A stretch of DNA of 64,000 bases from Brevundimonas sp. PAMC22021 (GTDB lineage: Bacteria > Pseudomonadota > Alphaproteobacteria > Caulobacterales > Caulobacteraceae): the NCBI RefSeq assembly GCF_019443405.1, contig NZ_CP080376.1, positions 1,674,001 through 1,738,000 of the forward strand, written 5' to 3'. How positions within the stretch are numbered: the stretch's first letter is position 1; every line of letters begins with the position of its first letter. The notes beneath the pieces were generated by a model. That model worked only from the letters and a program-made list of their open reading frames with translations, was not told the DNA's origin and did not search any database. A program made the position numbers and the translations under genes. Of the stretch, positions 24,419-32,148 are shown one piece after another.

Positions 24419-25322
24419 CGCTCGCCGCTTCGCGCAGATGGGCCAGCCGTTCCTCGCACACAGTCGTCGCCAGCGCGCGCAGCACCTCAACCCGCTGGGT
24501 CAACCAGGTCAGTTCCTCGACGCTGATCTTGTAGTGCTTGGAGTAACGAGCCTTCACATAGGCCTCGCGCAGCAGCTCGAAGCAGCGGCGCTCGAACTTG
24601 GTCTCGCGCGGCCAGGCCTCGGCCAGGCGGGCGTCGATCGCCTCGCACTTCTTGCGCAGGAAGGCGAGGTTGTGCGCCTTGCCGCTGTAGAGCGTCACAA
24701 CCAGCAAAACGCAGTGGTAGAGGTGTTCAGCCGATTGATGAAGGTTGAACGCGGCGAGCTTAGGATCAGCGCCCTCGCCCATATAGAATTTCGCGCCACG
24801 AGCAAAGCTGGCCGAACTCTGCGTCCAATCTCCGAAGAACTCCTCCGCTTCCTTAAGGGCAACCTGAGCTTTCAGGTCAGCCGGCTTGCGCAGCTTGGCG
24901 CCGGGCGTGTCGAAGAGAACGATGCCCTCACGCACGATGTCGGCCCAGAAGTATCGCCCGCGGTCCAACTGCTCGTTCACGTCTTCCAGACTGTGCACGA
25001 TAAGGCTCACCGGCGTGCGGATCAGGGTCTCGCCCGGCATCAGCTTGTTCTCGGCGTCATGCCAGAACTCGCCGTCGGTCAGATCCTCATGATCGACAAC
25101 GATCAACAGATCGAAATCCGAGAAGTAGCGTCCGACCGGATCATGGACCCAATCGCCGCGCGCATACGATCCGTAGAGGATGATCTTGAGGATCTTGCCG
25201 TTCTTCAGCCGCTCGGCCCGACGGGTCGAGACGGTTTCGGCGAACGACTCGCGGATCACCTCGACCACCCGGCGCAGTTCCACCTGCTTGCGCGGCGGCA
25301 GATGATCGATCGAAGTCTTCAT
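24402..25322 (-). CDS. MNT-HEPN fusion protein (nucleotidyltransferase plus HEPN domain)
   Basis: 306 aa from the ATG at 25322. The N-terminal half carries the minimal nucleotidyltransferase motif IILYGSYARGDWVHDP followed by SDFDLLIVVD (GS-x-A-x-G and D-x-D-L). The C-terminal half is a helical HEPN-like domain, with FNLHQSAEHLYHCVLLVVTL and the EAYVKARYSKHYKIS segment. In classic MNT/HEPN modules the two domains are separate antitoxin and toxin; MNT can AMPylate HEPN. Here they are fused and followed by a second HEPN-like protein. Confidence 0.75.
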   Translation of the reverse strand: MKTSIDHLPPRKQVELRRVVEVIRESFAETVSTRRAERLKNGKILKIILYGSYARGDWVHDPVGRYFSDFDLLIVVDHEDLTDGEFWHDAENKLMPGETLIRTPVSLIVHSLEDVNEQLDRGRYFWADIVREGIVLFDTPGAKLRKPADLKAQVALKEAEEFFGDWTQSSASFARGAKFYMGEGADPKLAAFNLHQSAEHLYHCVLLVVTLYSGKAHNLAFLRKKCEAIDARLAEAWPRETKFERRCFELLREAYVKARYSKHYKISVEELTWLTQRVEVLRALATTVCEERLAHLREAASDDPSA

Positions 25323-25368
25323 GACGCGAGTCTCGCGCAACGCGTGCATCGGGGCAAGGCGCGAAGCC

Positions 25369-25728
25369 TCAGTTCTGGATCAGGCGGATCAGGGTTCCGT
25401 CCGGGTCGATGAGCGCGCCGATCCGCATGCCCGACTCCTCGATCTTGGGCGCGTGCAATCGGGGTTGGCCCCAGCACGTCTCCGGCAGTCCGGTGCCAAG
25501 GCACACGGCGTAGAACGCGTCGAGATCGTCAAGCCGCAGGCAACAGCTGAGGTTGCTGGTCAGCGGATCAAGTTCCGGGTGCGGGAAGAACTCAAGCGTC
25601 AGCCCGCCCCGTTTCAGGATCATCCACCCTTCGTCGCGCCAGCCCTGCTGGAAGCCCAGTCGAGTGTAGAACTGGGACGTAGCTTCGAAATCCCGCGACG
25701 GCAGGTTGGGCGTGGCGTGATCGGTCAC
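25369..25728 (-). CDS. VOC-family protein, bleomycin-resistance-like
   Basis: 119 aa from a GTG at 25728 with GGAG upstream. ATPNLPSRDFEATSQFYTRL, WMILKRGGLTLEFFPHPELD and IGALIDPDGTLIRLIQN form the paired beta-alpha-beta-beta-beta units of the vicinal-oxygen-chelate fold, closest in style to bleomycin-binding proteins such as Ble/BLMT, which sequester the drug as dimers. Actual ligand unknown. It lies between the MNT-HEPN module and the mercury genes on the same strand. Confidence 0.75.
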   Translation of the reverse strand: MTDHATPNLPSRDFEATSQFYTRLGFQQGWRDEGWMILKRGGLTLEFFPHPELDPLTSNLSCCLRLDDLDAFYAVCLGTGLPETCWGQPRLHAPKIEESGMRIGALIDPDGTLIRLIQN

Positions 25729-25762
25729 GGCGAACTCCGGAATGCAGCAGTGCCGCCTAAGC

Positions 25763-25981
25763 CTAGCCGCAACAGCCCTTTCCATCCACCTGGATCGGCG
25801 GACACGGCACGTCGGCATAGGAGCAGAACACGCAGCAATCGCCGGGTTGAGGCTTCAGCTTCACGCCGCAACCGAGGCAATCGTAAAACCAGATGCAGGC
25901 GTCGGTGGGCATGGTCTCGGTCGCGACGTGACCGCAGTGCGGGCAGGTCAGCGTCGATTCCAGAACGATGGCGGGGCTCAT
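25763..25981 (-). CDS. GDCCVxC-domain metal-associated protein
   Basis: 72 aa from the ATG at 25981, overlapping the merT stop. It has eleven cysteines: a zinc-ribbon-like CPHCGH at about 13-18, the second pair CLGC, and the family motif GDCCVFC at 48-53, then a C-terminal GCC. Proteins of this type are found beside MerT-like transporters. The function is not known; binding or relay of thiophilic metal ions in the cytoplasm is likely. Confidence 0.8.
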   Translation of the reverse strand: MSPAIVLESTLTCPHCGHVATETMPTDACIWFYDCLGCGVKLKPQPGDCCVFCSYADVPCPPIQVDGKGCCG

Positions 25982-26364
25982 CGCATGGCCGCCAGTCGCG
26001 GCATGGCCCATGGTTCGATGTAGGGCTGCCAGGCCAGGGACAGGACGATCAGCAGGCTGGCGATCACCAGCAGCCAGAACGCCAGACGCGAGGGCCGGCG
26101 GCAGGATGCGTCCTTCCGACACATCCGCAGGCGACGCCAATGCAGCAGCCAGCCGGCGGCCAAGATGACGGCAGCCAGAAGCGTCAGCCAGGTTCGCGCG
26201 CCCGCGATGACCGCGGCGCCGGCGAAGGACACGCCCGCCACCGAGAGAGCCAGAGGCAGTACACAGCACGCGGCCCAGGCGAACACCGAGGCCACACCGC
26301 CGATGGCGGCCGAGGCGCTGACGGCGACCTCAGGAATGTTGGGCCGGTCTTGATCGATGGCCAT
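25978..26364 (-). CDS. merT: MerT-like mercuric ion transporter
   Basis: 128 aa with three hydrophobic segments. The first contains the vicinal pair AWAACCVLPLALSVAGVSF (Cys33-Cys34), and the loop before the third has RMCRKDASCRR, the two-cysteine loop of MerT. MerT carries Hg2+ across the inner membrane towards cytoplasmic MerA. Here no MerA or MerP is present nearby, and the downstream partner is a GDCCVxC protein. It is transcribed divergently from merR. Confidence 0.8.
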   Translation of the reverse strand: MAIDQDRPNIPEVAVSASAAIGGVASVFAWAACCVLPLALSVAGVSFAGAAVIAGARTWLTLLAAVILAAGWLLHWRRLRMCRKDASCRRPSRLAFWLLVIASLLIVLSLAWQPYIEPWAMPRLAAMR

Positions 26365-26400
26365 GGGGCCTCCCGTTCGATTTCTGCTACAGGCTACAAC

Positions 26401-26415
26401 CCGTAGCCGCTACGG
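26401..26415. promoter_or_regulatory. MerR-type operator between merT and merR
   Basis: CCGTAGC and GCTACGG form a perfect 7-bp inverted repeat around one base. On the minus strand it lies inside a 19-bp spacer between TTGATC (-35) and TAGCCT (-10), the over-long spacing typical of MerR-activated promoters. It drives merT. A second overlapping repeat, GGCTAC (26392-26397) / GTAGCC (26403-26408), shares part of the site. Confidence 0.7.
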
Positions 26416-26426
26416 GATCAAGAGCC

Positions 26427-26834
26427 ATGTCCGCACGAAGTTTGACGATCGGGCGCCTCGCAGAGAGCGCCGGGGTGAACTTGGAAACGGTGCGCTACTA
26501 CGAGCGGATCGGCCTGATGCCCGCCCCGGCCCGCACCGAGGGCGGACACAGGAGCTATGAGCCGGAACACGCCCAACGCCTGCGCTTCATCCGCCGGTCC
26601 CGCGAACTGGGATTCGGCATCGACGCCATTCGGCGGCTGATCGCGTTGAGTGAGCCGGGCGTCCAGGCCTGCTGCGAAGTCCGCGACATGGCCCAGGACC
26701 ACATCGCCAGCGTGGACGCCAAAATCGCGGATCTGGAGCGGCTCCGGACGGTGCTTAAGCAGGCCGTCGCGGACTGCAGCGAAGGCGGGCGGGTTCGGTG
26801 TCCGGTGATCGCAGAACTCGGATCGATCGCATAG
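26427..26834 (+). CDS. merR: MerR-family mercury-responsive regulator
   Basis: 135 aa. The N-terminal helix-turn-helix reads LTIGRLAESAGVNLETVRYY with ERIGLMPAPARTEGGHRSY, standard for MerR. Cysteines at 82 (in ACCEV), 117 (ADCSEG) and 125 (RVRCPVI) match the three Hg(II)-binding cysteines of Tn501 MerR in spacing. It should repress and, with mercury, activate the divergent merT promoter through the 26401-26415 dyad. Confidence 0.88.
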   Translation: MSARSLTIGRLAESAGVNLETVRYYERIGLMPAPARTEGGHRSYEPEHAQRLRFIRRSRELGFGIDAIRRLIALSEPGVQACCEVRDMAQDHIASVDAKIADLERLRTVLKQAVADCSEGGRVRCPVIAELGSIA

Positions 26835-26877
26835 GTGATGACCTGCGCACCCTGTCGAGCCGGTAGGGTCCTGGCAA

Positions 26878-27450
26878 TCACGCGCCGATGACGCCGAGGT
26901 GCTCAAGCAGGATCATCAGACCGAGCGCGACAAGCGCGAGCCCTCCCAGAAGCTCGGCGATCTTGCCAAAACGCTGGCCGACGGCCCGGCCAATCAGCAT
27001 GCCGATCGTGGTCAGCAGGAAGGTCGTGACGCCGATTGAGGCCGCGATAACCCAGATATTGGCTCCGATGAAGGCCAGGCCGACGCCAACAGCCGCCGCG
27101 TCGATGCTGGTCCCGACCGCCATGGCGATCAGCGCCCAAGGTCCGGACCGGCGTGGGGCATCCTCAGCCAGGGGACGGGTCGCTTCCCAGATCATCTTGC
27201 CGCCAACAGCGGCGAGGAGGCCGAAGGCGATCCAATGATCCACGCGTTCGACGAGGCCTGCAGCGACCATGCCGAGCCCCCAGCCAATCACCGGGGTGAT
27301 GGCCTCGATACACCCGAATACCAGGCCTGCCTTCACGGCGCCGGCCAGGTTCGGTCGATGCAAAGCACCACGCCCAACGGCGGCGGCGAAGGCGTCGGTA
27401 GACATGCTGAGAGACAGAACGGCGATGGCGACAGGAGTCATGACGAGCAT
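26878..27450 (-). CDS. mntP: MntP-like manganese efflux pump
   Basis: 190 aa, six membrane segments in two related halves. AVLSLSMSTDAFAAAVGRGA near the N-terminus and AVGTSIDAAAVGVGLAFIG in the second half carry the conserved aspartates of MntP (DUF204). It exports Mn2+ and prevents manganese toxicity. Upstream on the same strand is a yybP-ykoY riboswitch, which strongly supports the assignment. An alternative ATG at 27441 gives 187 aa. Confidence 0.9.
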   Translation of the reverse strand: MLVMTPVAIAVLSLSMSTDAFAAAVGRGALHRPNLAGAVKAGLVFGCIEAITPVIGWGLGMVAAGLVERVDHWIAFGLLAAVGGKMIWEATRPLAEDAPRRSGPWALIAMAVGTSIDAAAVGVGLAFIGANIWVIAASIGVTTFLLTTIGMLIGRAVGQRFGKIAELLGGLALVALGLMILLEHLGVIGA

Positions 27451-27494
27451 CCACCCGGCAACGAACAGCGCTTCCCTCCCCGGCCGGTGCGGCG

Positions 27495-27605
27495 GTGGGA
27501 CGCGCTGGTCTCGCTAGGCGGCGGTTCCGCTGGTCGGACCGCGCGCCGAAACGCGAGTGTGTTGATCCGACCCCGGCGATCAGACGCCGGAAGCTACTCC
27601 CCAAC
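27495..27605 (-). ncRNA. yybP-ykoY (Mn2+) riboswitch upstream of mntP
   Basis: On the minus strand the sequence TTGGGGAGTAGCTTCC (start of the box at 27602) opens the element and GCGAGACC (27515-27508) closes it, the two most conserved blocks of the yybP-ykoY aptamer. Between them are helices rich in G and C. The mntP start is about 45-60 nt further down, leaving room for an expression platform. Ends are approximate. Confidence 0.75.
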
Positions 27606-27644
27606 AGGAAGCGGCCTCATAGGAGGTGTCGCGCGCCGGTGCAA

Positions 27645-27663
27645 GATACTATAGGGGAGTATC
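27645..27663 (+). promoter_or_regulatory. Operator of the RcnR/DmeR-type repressor
   Basis: GATACT (27645-27650) and AGTATC (27658-27663) form a perfect inverted repeat around ATAGGGG. The G-run flanked by TACT/AGTA resembles known RcnR-family operators (TACT-G-run-AGTA). It ends one base before the dmeR start codon, so it also overlaps the ribosome binding site. Autorepression is expected. Confidence 0.7.
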
Positions 27664-27664
27664 C

Positions 27665-27940
27665 ATGGCGCATACCTCCACGAACAAGAAGAAGCTCGTC
27701 GCGCGGGTCCGGAGGATCTCGGGTCAGCTCAGCGCAATAGAGCGCGCCATCGAGTCTGAAGCCGGGTGTTCGCAAATCCTGCAGCAGGTCGCGGCCGCGC
27801 GGGGCGCCATGGGCGGGCTTCTGGAAGAGTTGATTGAAGACCATCTGCGCCACCACGTCGCTCATCCCGATCTGAGCGAGGACGCCCGGCAGGGCGGCGC
27901 CGACGAGTTGATCGCCATCATTCGCCGCTATTCAAAGTAA
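27665..27940 (+). CDS. dmeR: RcnR/CsoR-family metal-sensing repressor (DmeR-like)
   Basis: 91 aa from the ATG at 27665. KKLVARVRRISGQLSAIERA and CSQILQQVAAARGAMGGLL are hallmarks of this all-helical family; the conserved Cys35-like residue is present in AGCSQILQQ, and His residues in DHLRHHVAHP serve as additional ligands. Its location directly before a His-rich CDF transporter matches the dmeRF arrangement of rhizobia, where DmeR senses Ni2+/Co2+. The exact metal here is inferred from context. Confidence 0.82.
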   Translation: MAHTSTNKKKLVARVRRISGQLSAIERAIESEAGCSQILQQVAAARGAMGGLLEELIEDHLRHHVAHPDLSEDARQGGADELIAIIRRYSK

Positions 27941-27950
27941 GGCCCGCGCC

Positions 27951-28907
27951 ATGTCCGCGTCCGAGACCGACTATCTGACCCACGACCACTATTTCCTCAG
28001 CCGTTCGCACGACGACAGCGCACGGCGAACGCTGTGGGTGGTCGGCCTGACGGCCGTCATGATGGTCGGGGAGATCATCGCCGGCCTGGTCTACGGCTCG
28101 ATGGCCCTGCTGGCCGACGGCTTTCACATGGCGACCCACGCCGGCGCCCTGGCCGTTGCGGCCGGCGCCTACGCCTACGCCAAGCGGCATGCCGCCAACC
28201 GGCGCTTCAGCTTCGGGACCGGCAAGGTCGGGGACCTGGCGGGGTTCGCCTCGGCGCTGGTTCTGGGCATCGTGGCGCTCGGGATCGCGGGAGAGTCCAT
28301 CGGCCGCCTGATCGATCCGCGCTCGGTCGCCTTCGGCCAGGCGACGCTGGTCGCCATCCTGGGTCTCGTGGTCAATCTGGTCAGCGCCGTCCTTCTGTCC
28401 GGCGGGGGGCACCACCACGGTCGTCATGGCCACGGGCATGGCCATCACCACGACCACGATCATCACGACGACCATGATCACCAGCACGGTCATGGCGGCC
28501 ATCGCGACAACAACCTGCGCGCCGCCTACATCCATGTGCTGGCCGACGCCCTGACCTCGGTGCTGGCGATCATCGCCCTGCTTGCGGGCCGCTATATGGG
28601 ATGGGTCTGGCTAGACCCGCTGATGGGCATCGTCGGCGCGATCGTCATCGCCCGGTGGTCGTGGTCCCTGATGCGCGACACCGCCGCGGTGCTGCTCGAC
28701 ACAACGGACACCGCCATCGAGGCCGAGGTCCGCGAATTCGTCGAGGGGCCGGGCGACGCCCGGATCACCGATCTGCACGTCTGGCGCATCGGGCCGGACG
28801 CGCACTCGGCTATCGTCAGCGTGACCGGGGCTGTGGATGTCGCGACCGTTCGCGACCGGCTGAGGCCGGTCCACGAGCTCGGGCATCTGACGGTCGAGTG
28901 CCGTTGA
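27951..28907 (+). CDS. dmeF: DmeF-like CDF transporter with His-rich loop
   Basis: 318 aa. Six membrane helices with the CDF motifs LLADGFHMATHAGALAVAAG (D and H ligands) and HVLADALTSVLAIIALLAG. Between them is a very His-rich cytoplasmic loop (about 150-185: HHHGRHGHGHGHHHDHDHHD). The cytoplasmic C-terminal domain has ITDLHVWRIGPDAHSAIV. This is the DmeF type, exporting Co2+/Ni2+ by proton antiport. It follows dmeR with an 10-bp gap and is probably cotranscribed. Confidence 0.88.
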   Translation: MSASETDYLTHDHYFLSRSHDDSARRTLWVVGLTAVMMVGEIIAGLVYGSMALLADGFHMATHAGALAVAAGAYAYAKRHAANRRFSFGTGKVGDLAGFASALVLGIVALGIAGESIGRLIDPRSVAFGQATLVAILGLVVNLVSAVLLSGGGHHHGRHGHGHGHHHDHDHHDDHDHQHGHGGHRDNNLRAAYIHVLADALTSVLAIIALLAGRYMGWVWLDPLMGIVGAIVIARWSWSLMRDTAAVLLDTTDTAIEAEVREFVEGPGDARITDLHVWRIGPDAHSAIVSVTGAVDVATVRDRLRPVHELGHLTVECR

Positions 28908-28919
28908 CGGCGATCGGCC

Positions 28920-29333
28920 TCAATGGCGTGACGGTGTGATCGAGGAGGCAGCCTCGCGGCAAGCGTTTTCGCAGCGGCGGCATTCCTCGGCGCAGATGCG
29001 GCAATGCTCGTGCATCTCGGCGTGTTTCTCACATTCGACAGCGCAATCCGCGCAGGCCTCGGCGCAAGTCTCGAGCATGCGCTGGATCAGTGTCTCGTGG
29101 CTGCCGGCGCGACGCGCGGCGAGGCCGGCCGTGGCCAGGCAGACGTCGGCGCAATCAAGATTGAGGCGGATGCACTGGGTGAGATCCTTCACCATATCCT
29201 CGGCCAGGCAGGCATCGGCGCAGATGTGGCACACCGCGGCGCAGCCGTAAGCCGCTTCGATCGCGCGAACGAGACTGTCGTTGACGCTTCCGCGCACGTC
29301 GGGATGGGTGCTGATCATTGGTTGGATTTGCAT
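28920..29333 (-). CDS. Four-helix-bundle copper storage-like protein (Csp/DUF326)
   Basis: 137 aa from the ATG at 29333 (ATG at 29318 possible). It has about 19 cysteines spaced every three or four residues along helices: CAAVCHICADACLAED, CIRLNLDCADVCLAT, CAEACADCAVECEKHAEMHE and CRICAEECRRCENACREA. This is typical of Csp proteins, which bind many Cu(I) ions inside a four-helix bundle. No signal peptide is visible, so it is the cytosolic (Csp3-like) type. It is convergent with dmeF. Confidence 0.88.
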   Translation of the reverse strand: MQIQPMISTHPDVRGSVNDSLVRAIEAAYGCAAVCHICADACLAEDMVKDLTQCIRLNLDCADVCLATAGLAARRAGSHETLIQRMLETCAEACADCAVECEKHAEMHEHCRICAEECRRCENACREAASSITPSRH

Positions 29334-29686
29334 CGGAGGGCTCCTTGGTTGATCGGAGTCCAACCCAAGCGCCGCGACGGGGTTCCGAATGGCGACGCCT
29401 CCGGATATCCCGCGGATGACCATCGCCTCCTCCCTGGGGCTACGGACAGATAAGACTGCGGTGAAGCGCCAAAGAGCGGACATCAGTCCGCCGCCGAGAA
29501 CTAGATGTTTCGACAAAATCGAAGTTGTCCGCACGCGGCGGCGGACCAACATACATCGTATGGCTGGCTGTCCGATCGCGAACCCGTAGTGGCGGGAATA
29601 TCCGACAACCGTAGCCGTTGACTCGGAGGACCGCCGAGCGCAACCCAAGCGTTAGCAAGGGGCGATTCAGACCCGTGGAGGGAAAC
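29334..29686. other. Intergenic region ahead of the defence island
   Basis: 353 bp between the copper storage gene and thsB. It must contain the minus-strand promoter of the Csp gene and the plus-strand promoter of the Thoeris genes. An 11-base sequence CAACCCAAGCG occurs near 29364 and again near 29641, which may be chance. No convincing gene was seen on either strand. Confidence 0.4.
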
Positions 29687-30133
29687 ATGGCACGTCGGGT
29701 GTTCTTCAGTTTTCACTATCAACGCGACATCTGGCGTGTGAATCAGATTCGCAACATCGGCGAGATCGTGGGCACCGCGGCGGTCGGGTTCCATGACGCC
29801 TCGCTCTGGGAAGAAGCCAAAAAGAAGGGCGATACGGCGATCAAGAAGATGATCGACGACGCGCTGCTCAACACGTCGGTTACGGTTGTTTGCATCGGCG
29901 CGGCCTCAGCGGGCCGCAAGTACATCGACTACGAAATCAGCCAATCGATCGCGCGGGGCAACGGGATAGTGGGCATCCAGATTCACGAGCTCAAGGATAG
30001 GCTCGGAAATACGGATCTTGCCGGCGCTACCCCGGCTCTTCTTACGAGGGCCGGGGTGCCCGTCTACAAGTATGCCGATCACGCCCGGTTGGCGGCTCGG
30101 ATTGAAGAGGCGGCCAAGCGGGCCGGACGGTAG
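29687..30133 (+). CDS. thsB: Thoeris ThsB, TIR-domain (DUF1863-type) protein
   Basis: 148 aa from the ATG at 29687, preceded by GGAGGG. RRVFFSFHYQRDIWRVNQIR opens the domain, GFHDASLWEEAKKKGDTAIK and SVTVVCIGAASAGRKYIDYE follow, giving the TIR-like ThsB fold with the catalytic-position Glu in DYEISQSIARG. ThsB senses phage and makes a cyclic ADP-ribose isomer from NAD+, which activates ThsA. The ThsA gene begins 1 nt after the ThsB stop. Confidence 0.88.
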   Translation: MARRVFFSFHYQRDIWRVNQIRNIGEIVGTAAVGFHDASLWEEAKKKGDTAIKKMIDDALLNTSVTVVCIGAASAGRKYIDYEISQSIARGNGIVGIQIHELKDRLGNTDLAGATPALLTRAGVPVYKYADHARLAARIEEAAKRAGR

Positions 30134-30134
30134 G

Positions 30135-31592
30135 ATGCCTACGTCAAGCCGAAATCGCTTTCTCAAGGATTTTCCAGCTGCCCTCCACGAAGGCGTTGGC
30201 GCAGTGTTCGTCGGCGCCGGTGTTTCGAAGGCCGCGGGATATCCGACTTGGGCGGAGCTTCTTAAGGACATCGGCGAGGAACTCGGTGTCCGCTCCAGCG
30301 ACATCCAGGACCTCGCCGCACTGGCCCAGTGGCACATCAGCGAGAGCGGTGCCGCGACCGGCGTCCGCAACGTGATCCGGCAAGAGATCGGCAAAGATCG
30401 ACCGGTTCCGCCGACCTTGGAGGTGCTGGCGCGCCTCCCCGTTCGGCAGATCTGGACGACGAACTACGACCGTCTGGTCGAGCGCGCCTTCGCCGTGATC
30501 AATCGGCCTGTCGATGTTGTCTCCGGGGCGGCCGACCTTTCGCTCCGCGCCCGGCCCGGCGCGGCACGGCTCTACAAGATGCATGGGTCCGTCGACCGAA
30601 TGGACGACATCGTCATCTCGACCGACGACTACGAACTCTATCGGTCCAAGCGTGGGGCCTTCCTCCCCCTGCTGCAGGCGCATCTCAGCAGCATGTCCGT
30701 TCTTTTCATCGGGCTCAGCCTGACCGATCCCAATGTCCGGCACGTGCTATCCCTCATTCGTGAGAGCTTCACTGAAGCGCCGCCGGAGCACTTCGCAATC
30801 GTGAAGCCGCCCAGCCTGGCGGACTGTTCTTCCGAGGACGAGTTCAGGGCCCGCACGGCGCAGCATAAGCACTGGGCCAAGGACCTTCGCCGCTACGGAC
30901 TGAGGACAATCGAGGTAGAGCATTACGACGAAATTCCCGAACTGATGCGCCAGGTAGAGCGCCGCGTCGCCGCGATGCGGGTATGGGTCAGTGGAAGCTG
31001 GCCGCTCGACGGCGACGACGGTCGCGCCGGCGATCTGTATCGCCTTTCCGAGGCGGTCGGCGGGTTGATCGCGGACACCGGGCGGGATCTGGTGAGCGGA
31101 TCGGGCTTACTGGTCGGCCCAGCTGTGATTGGGGGCTTTATCGACCGTCTCCGTCAGGACGGCGGGTGGGATCTGGACCGCCGGCTGATCGTCCGACCCT
31201 TCCCTCAACCGCTGACGGATAGGGAGCCGGACCAGAAACGATGGACCGCGCTTCGCGCCGAGATGGCGCGACAGGCCGGGATTGTGATTTTCCTAGGCGG
31301 CGCAAAGCTCGAGGGCGGCTCTCAGATCGTTGCGGACGGCGTGTTGAAGGAGTTCGAGGTCGCGCGCGAGGCCGGGGCCTTCATACTGCCCATCGGTGCG
31401 ACCGGAGGCGCGGCCGAGCAAATCGCGCAAGATCTGACTGGGTCCGCTATCCCATCGCAGGGCGCAAGCGCGGCCAGGCCAACCGACGAAGAGCTAGCCG
31501 TCCTGTCAAACCAGGCCACAACACCCGACAAGCTCCTGAAGCTCGTTCGAGAGATACTCCAACGGCTGGCGAAGCCACAGGACGACAACTGA
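30135..31592 (+). CDS. thsA: Thoeris ThsA, SIR2-SLOG NADase effector
   Basis: 485 aa from the ATG at 30135. The N-terminal SIR2 domain has GAVFVGAGVSKAAGYPTWAE, the NAD-site TTNYDRLVE, catalytic His in RLYKMHGSVDR, and VLFIGLSLTDPN. The C-terminal SLOG domain begins near 277 with MRVWVSGSWPLDGDD and includes LVSGSGLLVGPAVIGGFI and GIVIFLGGAKLEGGSQIV. This is the canonical architecture and length. Binding of the ThsB signal to SLOG triggers NAD+ depletion and cell arrest. Confidence 0.92.
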   Translation: MPTSSRNRFLKDFPAALHEGVGAVFVGAGVSKAAGYPTWAELLKDIGEELGVRSSDIQDLAALAQWHISESGAATGVRNVIRQEIGKDRPVPPTLEVLARLPVRQIWTTNYDRLVERAFAVINRPVDVVSGAADLSLRARPGAARLYKMHGSVDRMDDIVISTDDYELYRSKRGAFLPLLQAHLSSMSVLFIGLSLTDPNVRHVLSLIRESFTEAPPEHFAIVKPPSLADCSSEDEFRARTAQHKHWAKDLRRYGLRTIEVEHYDEIPELMRQVERRVAAMRVWVSGSWPLDGDDGRAGDLYRLSEAVGGLIADTGRDLVSGSGLLVGPAVIGGFIDRLRQDGGWDLDRRLIVRPFPQPLTDREPDQKRWTALRAEMARQAGIVIFLGGAKLEGGSQIVADGVLKEFEVAREAGAFILPIGATGGAAEQIAQDLTGSAIPSQGASAARPTDEELAVLSNQATTPDKLLKLVREILQRLAKPQDDN

Positions 31593-31593
31593 G

Positions 31594-32148
31594 GTGACCC
31601 GGTTCGTAACAAGGGCGGAACTTCGGGGTTTCGCCGCGAACATCACTTTGACCGAACAGGCCTCCGTGCTTCGCACGGCTTCGGCGCGAAGCCCTGCCGG
31701 CTCAACTTTCCTGTCCCACTCCAGCAAGGACCAGGATCTTGTCGTGGGTGCCACGATCGTCCTGCAGAACCACGGCGCCGTGGTCTACATCGATGAAATC
31801 GACCCGGAGATGCCTCCCTACACCACGGACGAAACCGCCAATTTGCTGAAGTCTCGCATCAAGCAGAGCAGCAGGTTCGTTCTTCTGACGAGCAAGAACA
31901 GTAAGGAGTCGCGCTGGGTGCCTTGGGAGCTGGGAGTGGCTGACGGCTACAAGGGCCTCGGACAAATCGCTCTGTTTCCGTCCTCGGACGATCTGCACGA
32001 CTCGACCTGGGCCTCATGGGAATATCTGGGCCTCTATCGCCGGATCGTTTGGGGCCAGATGAAGGGCAGCGACCAAGACATCTGGATGGTACTAAATCAC
32101 AAAGCGAACACCGCAACGCCTCTCCGGAAATGGCTGACGGGTGGGTAG
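31594..32148 (+). CDS. Second TIR-domain protein of the Thoeris locus
   Basis: 184 aa from a GTG at 31594, one base after the thsA stop. The TIR domain starts near residue 35: GSTFLSHSSKDQDLVVGATI, VVYIDEIDPEMPP, SSRFVLLTSKNSKESRWVPW and ELGVADGYKGLGQIALFP, with the catalytic Glu in WELG. This is the TIR_2 type, different from the upstream DUF1863-type ThsB. It may be an alternative sensor feeding the same ThsA. The N-terminal 35 residues are helical and unassigned. Confidence 0.8.
   Translation: MTRFVTRAELRGFAANITLTEQASVLRTASARSPAGSTFLSHSSKDQDLVVGATIVLQNHGAVVYIDEIDPEMPPYTTDETANLLKSRIKQSSRFVLLTSKNSKESRWVPWELGVADGYKGLGQIALFPSSDDLHDSTWASWEYLGLYRRIVWGQMKGSDQDIWMVLNHKANTATPLRKWLTGG

Noticed and set aside
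28425..28510. Tandem repeat or CRISPR-like array of CAC/CAT units
   Set aside because: These are the codons of the His-rich loop of the DmeF-like transporter, not spaced repeats; no CRISPR array was seen anywhere.
29440..29688. Minus-strand 82-codon frame before thsB
   Set aside because: No recognisable motif and it overlaps the likely promoter of the Thoeris genes.
31714..31724. A possible second att core (TCCCACTC as in the guaA end)
   Set aside because: Only eight bases match, inside the coding region of a TIR gene; too short for an att copy.
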